DNA of 64,000 bases from Paraphoma chrysanthemicola (lineage: Eukaryota; Ascomycota; Dothideomycetes; Pleosporales; Phaeosphaeriaceae): NCBI GenBank assembly GCA_020744225.1, contig JAGMWG010000023.1, positions 372,001 to 436,000 of the forward strand. The letters are read 5' to 3'. The notes beneath the pieces are model-generated. The model saw only the letters and a list, made by a program, of their open reading frames with translations, did no database searches and was not told the DNA's origin. Positions 10,515-19,568 of the stretch are shown here, in pieces. Numbering within the stretch: the first letter of the stretch is position 1; every line of letters begins with the position of its first letter. The position numbers were made by a program, and so were the translations under genes.

Positions 10515-12238
10515 ATGTCGACGTCCACATACCCCATTGTTCGCTCGTCGCTCAAGATTGGAGGCCCGCAGCACGCGGAAAACACAAAGAAATGGCAACC
10601 AGTCCTTGAGAAATATAGCGCGGCGTTAGGCGAAGCGAGTTCAGAAGGAAAGAAGTCCGCACTTGCCAGGCATACTTCGCGCGGCCAGATTCTTGGTAAG
10701 ACGAAGTTAGTCGGCAGGAGAAAACTTAGCTGAGAAAAGATTACAGCACGAGATCGGATAGCCCTGCTCCTGGATCCTGATTCACCATTTCTTGAAATTG
10801 GTCCTTTTACAGGTCACAATCTCCCGGATTCTACACCATGTGCCAGCATGATCGGTGGCGTTGGCCTGATCCACGACCGCCCATGTTTAGTCCTTTCGCA
10901 TATCCCAACCCAAAGTGGAGGCGCCTGGAACGAGTACACAGTACTGAAAGTAGATCGACTGATGGAAATTGCGGCTGAAAATGAACTCCCCGTAGTCAGC
11001 CTGGTACAATCGGTAAGAAAATCGCTTTTCACGGAATTGCCCTCACTAACCATTGCATCGAAAAGGCTGGTGTTTTCTTGCCGTACCAATTCAAAGTGTT
11101 TCACAAAGGCGGTCGACTCTTTCGCGAACTCTCAGTACGAACATCAAAACGACAAGCATCTTGTGCCGTGGTTTTCGGATCATGTACGGCAGGTGGCGCA
11201 TATCATCCAGCCTTATCAGACTACTCCATTTTCGTCAAAGACCAGGCTCAAGTTTTCCTCGGCGGCCCACCGCTAGTTAAGATGGCGACTGGAGAAATTA
11301 TTGGAGCTGAAGAGCTTGGAGGCGCAAAAGTCCATGCGCAGGTGACCGGTTTGGCGGACCAGATGGCTGAGGACGAGTTCGACGCGGTCCGGAAAGCAAG
11401 AGACTGGGTCGCATCGCTGCATTTGCCCACCACGGACTTCCGCTCCCTTTCGGCAGCGCTGCCTCCGAGGTTTTCTATCGAAGATGTCTTTTCGTTCATC
11501 GACCCGGACATTCGCAAAGCCTTTGATATGAGGGAAGTACTGATTCGCATTGTCGACGACTCCCGACTACTCAATTACAAGCCCGAATTTGGTCGCAACT
11601 TGATTACAGCATGGGCGTCCATTTTCGGCCATCGTGTTGGTATCATTGCCAATCAAACGCCCGTGATCAATGCCGATGAAGCAGTCAAGGGAGCCACGTT
11701 CATCAAGATGTGCAACCAAGAAAACGTTCCAATCATCTTCCTCCAAAACGTAACTGGCTTCATGGTCGGCTCCAAAGCCGAGCACTCGGCAATTATCAAA
11801 TTTGGCGCGCAAATGGTGTCTGCAGTCAGCACCTCCAAAGTTCCGCACATCTCGCTCATCATGGGCGCATCGTACGGCGCGGGCAACTACGCAATGTGTG
11901 GTCGTAGCTTCAAGCCCCGATTCCTGTTCACCTGGCCGATTGGTCGTTGCAGCGTTATGGGTCCTGATCAACTTGCCGGTGTGATGCGACAAGTGCAGAA
12001 AGGAAGTGCCGAGTCACAGGGACGAGATGTGAACGAGGCGGATCTGGACGCAAGTACGAAAAAGTTCCGAGACGAGGTTGAGAGAGATAGTGAGAGTTAC
12101 GCCACGAGCGCGGTCCTCCATGATGACGGCATCATCGATCCCCGGGATACGAGAGAAGTTCTTGGACTCTGTTTGGAAGTCGTACGCGTTCCAGGTGTGG
12201 AGGGTGAACCTGGCCATCGGACCTTGGCAAGAATTTAG
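10515..12238 (+). CDS. mccB: Methylcrotonoyl-CoA carboxylase beta (carboxyltransferase) subunit
   Basis: The carboxyltransferase subunit moves CO2 from biotin on the alpha subunit to 3-methylcrotonyl-CoA. Exons are 10515-10695, 10747-11012 and 11066-12238 (introns of 51 and 53 nt), giving 539 residues, near the usual 530-590. Domain marks: SRGQILARDRIALLLDP and FLEIGPFTGHNLP at the N-terminal crotonase-like half; GGRLFRELSVRTSK, FGSCTAGGAYHPALSDY and VFLGGPPLVKMATGE; then the C-terminal half with LINYKP-type LLNYKPEFG, FLQNVTGFMVG, IMGASYGAGNYAMCGR and FTWPIGRCSVMG. The frame is open upstream of 10515 only from a TTG, so ATG 10515 is chosen. The visible presequence is short, so mitochondrial import rests on the family. 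The C-terminal ARI is not a good PTS1. Confidence 0.95.
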
Positions 12239-14545
12239 GATAGTATGCTTTCCAGCGTTGACTTACGTCAATCTAAGTCTTCATAGACGTTCTGTACTCT
12301 CATGGTTAGTGTGTCTTGTGAAGAACTTTGGTGCAACTGAGAGGTTTCTTGATTGCATAGACTGTATATTTCAGACTCTGACCTTGTGCTGGCGTATTAA
12401 TAAGATTTGATGTTAATGTTAGCGTTCTGTTGCTGTGACGTTGAATTCCGAGTAGACATTACAGTATGTGCTGTTATCGACCAAGCTTTTACATTCAACA
12501 GACAAGCTTTTCTCATGTAAGATACTTTTTGCTCAACGTTTACAAGGTTATATAGCTGTTAGGAATTGTAAGGCGTAGTTAACCTTCTGTACACTAGCAT
12601 GCCTTCCAAGGCAAGAAAATCACATAAGTAGCTTAGCTAACGATAACATTAGAGAGCTGTACACATTAGATAGAGTACAGCGACATATTTTATGATGTAG
12701 AAGCCCACAGAAGGACCTTTCTTTACCACGCAAGAAGTACAGAATACTTTGAATGCTCCTGAAACTCTCAAAAAAAGAGATCCTGCTACTTGGTATTGGC
12801 CTTATGTTCAGGACTTCAACACGCAGATGGTAGAGAATGAAGCACTGAAATAGCTCTACGAACCAAACACACATGAGCATCAAATATCTTTTCTATGAAA
12901 CCTTCCAAATGTCAAAAGAAGAACACGCGTCAGGAAACATGAAAATGATTGAGCAGCAACCACTCTATCCACAACGTAACTGGTCCGTTAAGCAGTACTA
13001 TTTGTGCGCCGAGAAAATGGATTGATCATGTATAATCCGTAGATACTTGTCAATGGGGCAAGTCAACCTCGCTTCTGGCTGGCAGCTACGCTAGCTGTCA
13101 GGCTTGGTGCTATCAGGCAGGATTATTCCGCGCCTATCTTCCATAGCTATTGTAGATACAATAGGCTACGAAGTATGACTGGTGCAGACTGTTCATTTCA
13201 TCTTGCAGTTGTTCCCCGAGTATTCCGAACAGCTTTGGTGCATCTAGCAATGGGCAAGGACTCCACTGCTTAGTGTTTGTGGCGGTATTTTCATCAACCA
13301 AAACTGCACTAGAATTGCGAATCATTTTGCTGGTTTCTATCCGCGTCGTCGAAGATCATTGCTAAAGCTGTGTTATTGGACCGTGTAAGACATCGTAAGG
13401 TTTCATATGCTGTGGCATCAAGGTCAACATTCATGGTAGTTTTGTCGTGCGAAACTCGATAGCAAGCGACGTTCCGCTACCAAGCCCGCCCGGGAAAGGA
13501 TATGCAATCTTGATCGTCCAGTCTATGGATGAATGGGTAGCAGTATACATTTCGCCCCCTCTTTTGGGTCTGGCTAGTCAATGAAGTGACATACTCGTGA
13601 AACGCCCTCAGGTCTGCGGGATATTCGCAATTCTCCAAAGTTTACACAGTTTGTAGATATACATTATTCAACAAGTGCTCAGCGCGTCGAAACAACACTA
13701 ACGTCTGGCACCGTTGTCCCTGAATGCCCTTCTCTACTCATGAACCTCCTGCAGCGCAATAAACCTGCGCGACGCTGCCGCCGAATCCGTTCTAGAACTT
13801 GGTCTGCGAAACAGTCACCGCCTCGTTCATTCGGCTCCACAGCGGCAGCGGCCGTATCGGCACGAATGTATATCGGTCGATCGTACGACGGTCCGGTGAC
13901 GGTCTTAATCCTTGCCGAATAATACCGCCGACCCCCTTCCAAAACAGCTGCTCATGATCACTGACGCAATATCAACAGAGGCGAATATGCTACCACATCT
14001 TGATATTGTACGAAGACAGGCAATGTGTAGCAGCCTAAACTTGTCTAGGTTTGAACATCGAGCATATAGATAATCCATGAATAGTACTAGTGTCTCAAAT
14101 CATGATTACAGTCTACATAATCATATACTGAGCATACTGTGGCCATCCAACTGATGTGTTGGCACCTTGGCATATCCACAGTCTGATGAAGCCGCTCTAA
14201 TTTCCAAGTTCCTGACTGGCTACAAGCGCTCGATGTACATGGTCTACGTACTCATGGTGCGTGCCTACAAATTTGCCAAGGTGTGACAACTCGGGGGAAT
14301 TGAAACCCACAGTCTAGAGCGATACCTCCGTATGATCAAATTACCCCGAGATGCGGGGTGTTGACTCCAAATATGGTACCCAAGAGTTCCGCAAGACCCA
14401 TACGAAACCATTGCTCAAATTAGATTAGTCTCGTTGACAGGACATAAAAGGCAGCAGCTTCTCTTGAGTTTTCTCGAAATCATCACAACTATCTTACCAT
14501 TCCTCTCATCCTTCAGTTTAACTCTTTCAGCCAAAAATTTCGACA
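12239..14545. other. 2.3-kb gene-poor stretch
   Basis: No frame in this stretch resembles a known protein. Open frames are under 90 codons and lack supporting features. The part around 12.4-13.0 kb is clearly A+T-rich compared with the flanking genes. I see no terminal repeats, transposase motifs or tRNA boxes. It could be a decayed repeat, but I cannot show that. The end of it carries the promoter of the small secreted protein, with an ATAAAAG TATA-like box at 14444-14450. Confidence 0.4.
14444..14450 (+). promoter_or_regulatory. TATA-like box of the small secreted protein gene
   Basis: ATAAAAG lies 96 bp before the ATG at 14546, with a pyrimidine-rich leader in between, a usual arrangement for highly expressed fungal secreted-protein genes. 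The assignment is by position only. Confidence 0.3.
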
Positions 14546-14782
14546 ATGAAGTTCTTCGTTATCCTCGCCGCTCTTTCCGCAGCTCTAGTCTCTGCAGTCC
14601 CCACGCAGGACGGACTTGCTGGTCTGGAAGCTCGCCAGTGTGTTGCTGGCGGCTCAATCTGCAATCCTGGCCAGACGTGCTGCAACGGTCAAACCTGCCC
14701 CGCAAACCGGAGCGTAAGTCAAGAAATCTGCGATTCAAATTTCTGAGGCTAACTCTCATTCAAGTGCCGTACCATTGGTTAG
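14546..14782 (+). CDS. Small cysteine-rich secreted protein (knottin-like spacing)
   Basis: A 61-residue precursor. Residues 1-17 (MKFFVILAALSAALVSA) are a signal peptide; a short pro-segment ends in LEAR at 27-30, a possible processing point, and mature Gln31 would follow. The mature part has exactly six cysteines: 32, 39, 45, 46, 51 and 57, spaced C-x6-C-x5-CC-x4-C-x5-C, as in inhibitor-cystine-knot peptides. Exons are 14546-14713 and 14765-14782 (51-nt intron GTAAGT...CAAG); the last Cys is on the second exon. If the intron is retained, the frame ends after 66 codons and a different Cys supplies the sixth position. The role is unknown; small apoplastic effectors, adhesion or antimicrobial peptides share this build. 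The locus stands alone in gene-poor DNA, as effector genes often do. I do not recognise an orthologue. Confidence 0.75.
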
Positions 14783-16039
14783 GAAGACCTGCCTGGGAAC
14801 TTTCACTATACAGATTTCCACGCAAAGGGGGTGAGCCCAGTTTGATGGAAGAGCTGCCTACATTCTCAAGACAATTGGACCGTTGGTGGAGCAGTCACAC
14901 GGTTAATTGTAGGCTTCTCGCGATATAAGGTTTCAAATTCATAGCATAAGAATCCTATGTCATTCCATCTAAACTGATTGTCTACCTATTTGTTACATAA
15001 CCAATACTGCACTCAACTTCACCGCGAGAGACAGTTTCAGATAGGGTGACACTTCACTTGCCGTGCCCTCCAGCATCGTACCATGACACTACACTAAATA
15101 GAGAAATGCTGCTTGTAATTGGTTGGGTTCCTGACAGGGGCAGGACCTCTCGGCGCAAGGACGGACATTTAGTCAAGAGACAGAAGCTCAACATGCGAGT
15201 CATGTAAGAGGCTTTGCGCTCGGATCCTAATGGAGATTACTAATATGTTGAGTAAAATCCACTCTACATATTGCAGTGCGACTAATCTACACATGAGGAG
15301 CCTAGGTATTACTTTCATGCAGTCCTCGCTTACGAAATGATTGGGCTAGATACAAAGGACGAGCAGTAACAATTTGATGTGAAAGTCTCCTCGCCACGCG
15401 CCAAAATCTCGAACAGAAAATGATGCCCACTCTGAATAAATTTATTCAGACAAATGTCGTGCAGTTCATCATGTGCACGTCACGTACAGGAAAGACACCA
15501 CTTAAACGTCTAGTTGATTCCGTCGGTGTTGACGGCAGGAATAACAGCCAGTTCAACTTGAATGCGGCCGCTGCTTGGCTCGGAAAGCACTCTCAGCAAA
15601 CGGACATCCCGCAAAGGGCCATTCAACCTTTGGTGATACAGTCGTACCCATCGTACTGCTAAAATTTTGAATACTCTGCGGTCGTTCGCTATGACACCCA
15701 TGTGATGCCTCGTCGCATTCCGGAATCAAGGGAAGAGCAGGTTTCGAGCCAGTATGAAAGTAGCTGTACATGCGCGTTCGCAAATCGATTTACAGAGATA
15801 TTGGAGCGCGAGTTGGATCCGGGGCACAACAATTTCGTGTGTATGGGAGTAGACGGCCGTGCGGAGGACATGTCGGGTTCGCGTAGGCTGGCAACCAGAT
15901 AACGTTACAGCTGAACCCCGCGCGCACAGCCCCAATGAGAGGCCGCCTTCAATGCATCGCCATTCGCAACATTGATCTGAGACGAAAGTGGCCGTCATAC
16001 TGCCGAAGGTTGATGCAAGTCAGTCGGTTTTGATCGTAA
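14783..16039. other. Intergenic, no gene seen
   Basis: About 1.26 kb between the small secreted protein and the minus-strand repeat protein. Only short frames occur, none with recognisable motifs. A 66-codon frame at 15702-15902 overlaps a minus-strand frame and is not supported. Confidence 0.4.
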
Positions 16040-16948
16040 TCATCCAAGTAGCCTCGCAATACCTCCAGCACTGACACTGAGACTCAAGCTGAGCTTCAAA
16101 CCCTTCGCCTGCGCCGTAAATTGCTGCTTATGCTCGCCCCAATCTCTTCGGAACTGCGCTCGTTGCTGTAGATTGCTAGGCCGCCGTGAAACATTGTCTT
16201 TCTTGTCGCTCTCCCGATGTCTCAAAGGTCTTCTCTCGAGCGCTTGCGTGTCAAGCAGGACGGCAGGTTTCAGGAGCTCGAGTCCGGGCAACGTGTGTGG
16301 AGGTAAGTTCCCATGTATCATCGTACCATTGCGCGACTTTGTGACAAAGCTCCCGAAGCGATATGCGTGCAGAGCAATTGCTTGGATTTCAGGAATACCT
16401 TGTTGTTGGGTCCGAGAGAACTCGAGCAAGTCGGACATGGTCTTGTAATTCGCCAAGTCCCAGGCTGCCGCATGCTTTTCTGTAATCAGGACGAAACTAT
16501 CGCCGGCTCCTAGCGTCACCAATCGGGGCCGATCGATCCAGCTTCCATCTTTGATTCTACTTTGCAATGCTGAAAGCAGGTCATCGGGTAGGTTCATCCA
16601 ACGGTATGTTGCTCCATCATGGGCGAAGAAGGACGAATTGTACGGTCCCAAGGAGCAGCGAATACCTGGGATGTCGCGAATATAGTTTTGCTGCATATCG
16701 CGAGCATACAAGAACTCTTGCAGCTCCGGCGGAAGACTTCTACTATCAATGCGATCTTGGCCACTGGTGTCACGCCATGTGATGAGAAAGCTATCCTCAA
16801 AGCCAAGGGCGACATGGTGGACCTGCTGAACTTGTGCCGACGACAACAGAGACGCGAGTTTCTGAGGTAGACGTGCACTATATGATATCAGCCTATTAAC
16901 ATTCACGTAAAAGCTCGCCATACATACACCTCTCGGCGTGATGGGCAT
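16040..16948 (-). CDS. Uncharacterised repeat protein, paralogue of the divergent neighbour
   Basis: About 302 residues from ATG 16948. I do not recognise a named family. It contains about four units of 45-60 residues with the pattern LG..DSF...W.D......NLP..L...L: for example HHVALGFEDSFLITWRD, then RCSLGPYNSSFFAHDGATYRW MNLPDDLLSAL, then RLVTLGAGDSFVLITEKHAAAWD, then ALHAYRFGSFVTKSRNGTMIHGNLP. The same units, in the same order, make up the N-terminal 250 residues of the divergent gene at 17421-18780, so the two are an inverted duplicate pair. Repeated beta-rich units with DG/W marks suggest a beta-propeller, as an inference. The C-terminal 60 residues are basic and glutamine-rich. An open extension to 17116 exists, but alignment with the paralogue supports a start near MPITPRG (16948). 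No signal peptide is evident from this start. Confidence 0.65.
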   Translation of the reverse strand: MPITPRGVCMASFYVNVNRLISYSARLPQKLASLLSSAQVQQVHHVALGFEDSFLITWRDTSGQDRIDSRSLPPELQEFLYARDMQQNYIRDIPGIRCSLGPYNSSFFAHDGATYRWMNLPDDLLSALQSRIKDGSWIDRPRLVTLGAGDSFVLITEKHAAAWDLANYKTMSDLLEFSRTQQQGIPEIQAIALHAYRFGSFVTKSRNGTMIHGNLPPHTLPGLELLKPAVLLDTQALERRPLRHRESDKKDNVSRRPSNLQQRAQFRRDWGEHKQQFTAQAKGLKLSLSLSVSAGGIARLLG

Positions 16949-17420
16949 TGAAAGAAGGCGCTGCCACGTTGGCCAAACGCAAAAGTAGTGTCGCACATCG
17001 GTCCTGCAGCGGGCGCTCGCTAAACGAAACAGCGGTCTAGAAAGCACAAAATGGAGCAGATTTGAAGAATGAACCGCTCTGCTCACTCTCTCGAAGAGAT
17101 TATAGTCGCGCAACAAGGCGAAGTGAGGCTGCTGTCTGTATCAAAAGGATCGGGCACCCTTGCCAAGCCGATCGCTTCCAGGATCCAAACAGGAAAGCAG
17201 CATCGAAACCTCGAGAGACCCACGCGTCGTTGGCATAGGAACAACAAACCGGTAAAGAAATTGAGTAAGCTCGGGGTGTCAATAACGAGGAAGTAGATTT
17301 ACTATCTACTTCAGTGCGGCTCAGTTGCGCGTGGCTGGTGAAAGGCTAGTAACTTGTGTGCCTACCGAAATCTGAGATTGTGTGACGTCATAGGCCAGCA
17401 CAGCCAATAGCAATCCCAGC
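16949..17420. promoter_or_regulatory. Shared divergent promoter of the paralogous repeat genes
   Basis: This region lies between two divergent starts. It contains TGACGTCA (17383-17390), a perfect CRE/bZIP palindrome, 31-38 bp before the plus-strand ATG. The minus-strand frame stays open into it up to 17116, so the exact start of that gene is not certain. Confidence 0.4.
17383..17390. promoter_or_regulatory. CRE-type bZIP site TGACGTCA
   Basis: A perfect 8-bp palindrome bound by CREB/ATF-type bZIP factors (AtfA, Atf1 in fungi). It lies 31 bp before the plus-strand start and could serve both divergent genes. Function is inferred from the consensus alone. Confidence 0.35.
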
Positions 17421-18780
17421 ATGAGCACTCTCAACACCACCTCATTCTTCTCCTTTGGGACAGAGGACAGCTTCATATCGAAGAGTTTCCAGGGGCTCAA
17501 ATAGTAAGTCTTTGCTACAAGCATGCAGCACGATCACGACTCATCTCCAAAGCCGCAACCTCCCCACACCGCTCCAAGATCTCCTCCGAAGCAGCACCAT
17601 CGCAGACCTGCACTGGGCAACCCTCGGCTCAACTCCAAACTCCTGGCTTCTGAGCTTCAGGGATAGCACTGGCACCAACACTCTTCGCTGGGGCTCATCT
17701 ACACCTCAACGTCTGCAAACCATCCTTGCGAAAACATGGCACTCGCCACACCTCCGTGCTTTCTTAGGACCAGACGACTCCTTCATCATCTGGCACCCCG
17801 ACCTCATCCGCTGGGCGAATCTCCCCACCAGCCTCGAAGACGCGATTCAAGCATGGCTCACGCCGTCCGGGTGGCGCGTCGGTCCACCCCGCATCGTAAC
17901 ATGGGGCCCTGAAGGCGCCTTCTTCGCCATGAGCGAATACGGCAACGTCGTATACCGCTTCGGCGACGAAGACGCATGGTCCATCTATCACGAAACCATC
18001 GAAGAATGGAAAGCCGAGAAAGGCTTCCTCTGGAGCGAACTAGCATTCATAACCCTCGACCCTGCCATCACCGACCAATTCGTCGCAATCAGAAAAGACG
18101 GGACATGGGCTGGTTCCATCGACGACATCAACGAAGACGCACTAGAAGGCTTCGCGATGAATTTCTTCGCCAAGGCGAAAGGGAAACATAAATCTAAACC
18201 AAGTACAAGTGGTACCAACGGATACGTTCCAGATACAGGGCCGGGGACGAGAGATGCGAAACCCGATGCCGCGACGCAGCTGCTGTATGAGAAATGGAGT
18301 TTGGAGGCAGCGACCATGTTTGCGAATGCGTCTGCGGCGATCGGAGGGACGAAACCGAAGACGCCGAGGAAGTTACAGGTCAGGAGTCAATCTTCGACGT
18401 CTTCGTCCGGACAATCTCAATCTCCGAATCCTCCTCCACATCCTACACGAACTTCTTCAAACACGGCTAGACTACTGTCTACGTTCCCTTACCTTCCTGC
18501 CATGCTCACAACCTGCGTTCTGCCCTCCTGCGTCATCCTCAAATCCGACACTGACGGCATCCACGCGTGTCAACACGACGTCGAGCGCTTACTTCGCGCT
18601 AGTGGGCTATATAGTTACGAGTGGTTGAGACAGGAACGGTTGCGCTGGCATCCGGATCGATTTGGGCGGTTGTGTAGCGAGGAGTGGAGGGAGCAGGGGA
18701 AGAGGATGGCGGGAGAGATGTTCAAGCTTATTCATGGATTGATGGAGGAATTGAAAGGAGCAGAAGGCGCTGTTGGGTAA
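17421..18780 (+). CDS. Repeat protein with C-terminal HPD-motif helical domain
   Basis: A 436-residue protein. Exons are 17421-17503 and 17553-18780 (49-nt intron GTAAGT...CAAAG). The first exon supplies FGTEDSFISKSFQGLKYRNLP, which is itself a repeat unit and so confirms the splice. Further units are ATLGSTPNSWLLSFRDSTG, FLGPDDSFIIWHPDLIRWANLP, VTWGPEGAFFAMSEYGNVVYRF and ITLDPAITDQFVAIRKDGTW; they align in order with the protein at 16040-16948. A Ser/Pro-rich linker (about 265-340) follows. The last 60 residues contain LRQERLRWHPDRFG (HPD at 394-396) then a helix ending FKLIHGLMEEL. This resembles the RWHPDRF segment found in many fungal J-like or IkB-like proteins. The tail is absent from the paralogue. 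Function unknown; a client-binding propeller with a J-like tail is only a hypothesis. Confidence 0.7.
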
Positions 18781-19568
18781 CGAGGCGGCGGGTGTTGGGG
18801 TGGGGTGCATGAGGTGGAGCGTGCACTTGTCAAGAGGTGTTCGAACTGAAGGAGCACTTATCGGCAGGTTGCTTATAGCAGACTAGACGAAACGATTTGA
18901 ATGGCGCTTTAGTTGAGACCAAGATGCGTCGCGTTGGAATTGTGATTGCGGTGAGTCGATATAGATTCTGCTGAGACTGCACTTTTGGAGCGCAGGATGC
19001 GTGGTGGGAACTTCAATCGAGCAGGCAATAGCATCCTGCACATTGTTTTTCTACTTATATCCCCCTTCAAGGCTGCAATTCGAAATCTACGTCAACTAGC
19101 TTAGCATGCAGGGGAGCTGCGACTGCACCAACATAGACAGCGCGAGTGAGTCACGTGGAACTTGATTTGCCGTAGAACGCTGTCTACATCGATCTGTTTG
19201 ACGTTATTACTCCTGATAGTGCATTAGCCTAGTCAATATGTAATTCTCAATCAGCAATGGCTCGTGAGGTCCCGAATTCTGACAAATCTCGCTGATTATC
19301 GGATCGAGGAAAACGGCGTTGCGTGGCAGGAAGAAACGGTGATCATTCGTAGTCCTTGGGAAGATGAGATATAGAGTCTACGCGAAGGAAAAGAAGTTGG
19401 AAATACCGAGCGTGAGAGCGGTAGTCTAAAAGACGATGCTACAATCCCGGGGTACTGCTGCACAGGAGCTCTGAGCTTGTCAACAGGTCCCACATGACCG
19501 TTTGTAAGACACCCAAATCGCTCTGTCGAGGACATGCAATGAAGGAACGCTTGTTGTCAATAGTTCTA
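18781..19568. other. Convergent intergenic region
   Basis: Lies between the 3' ends of two convergent genes. Only short frames occur. I see no gene or repeat. Confidence 0.4.

Noticed and set aside
11567..11992. 141-codon minus-strand frame
   Set aside because: It is antisense to the conserved MCCB carboxyltransferase domain.
12239..14545. Possible transposon or RIP-degraded repeat
   Set aside because: I found no terminal repeats, target duplications or transposase motifs; base composition alone is not enough.
15702..15902. Small plus-strand frame of 66 codons
   Set aside because: No signal peptide, cysteine pattern or known motif, and it overlaps antisense frames.
17321..17524. 67-codon minus-strand frame with a hydrophobic stretch
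   Set aside because: It overlaps the first exon and intron of the repeat-HPD gene, which the repeat alignment supports.
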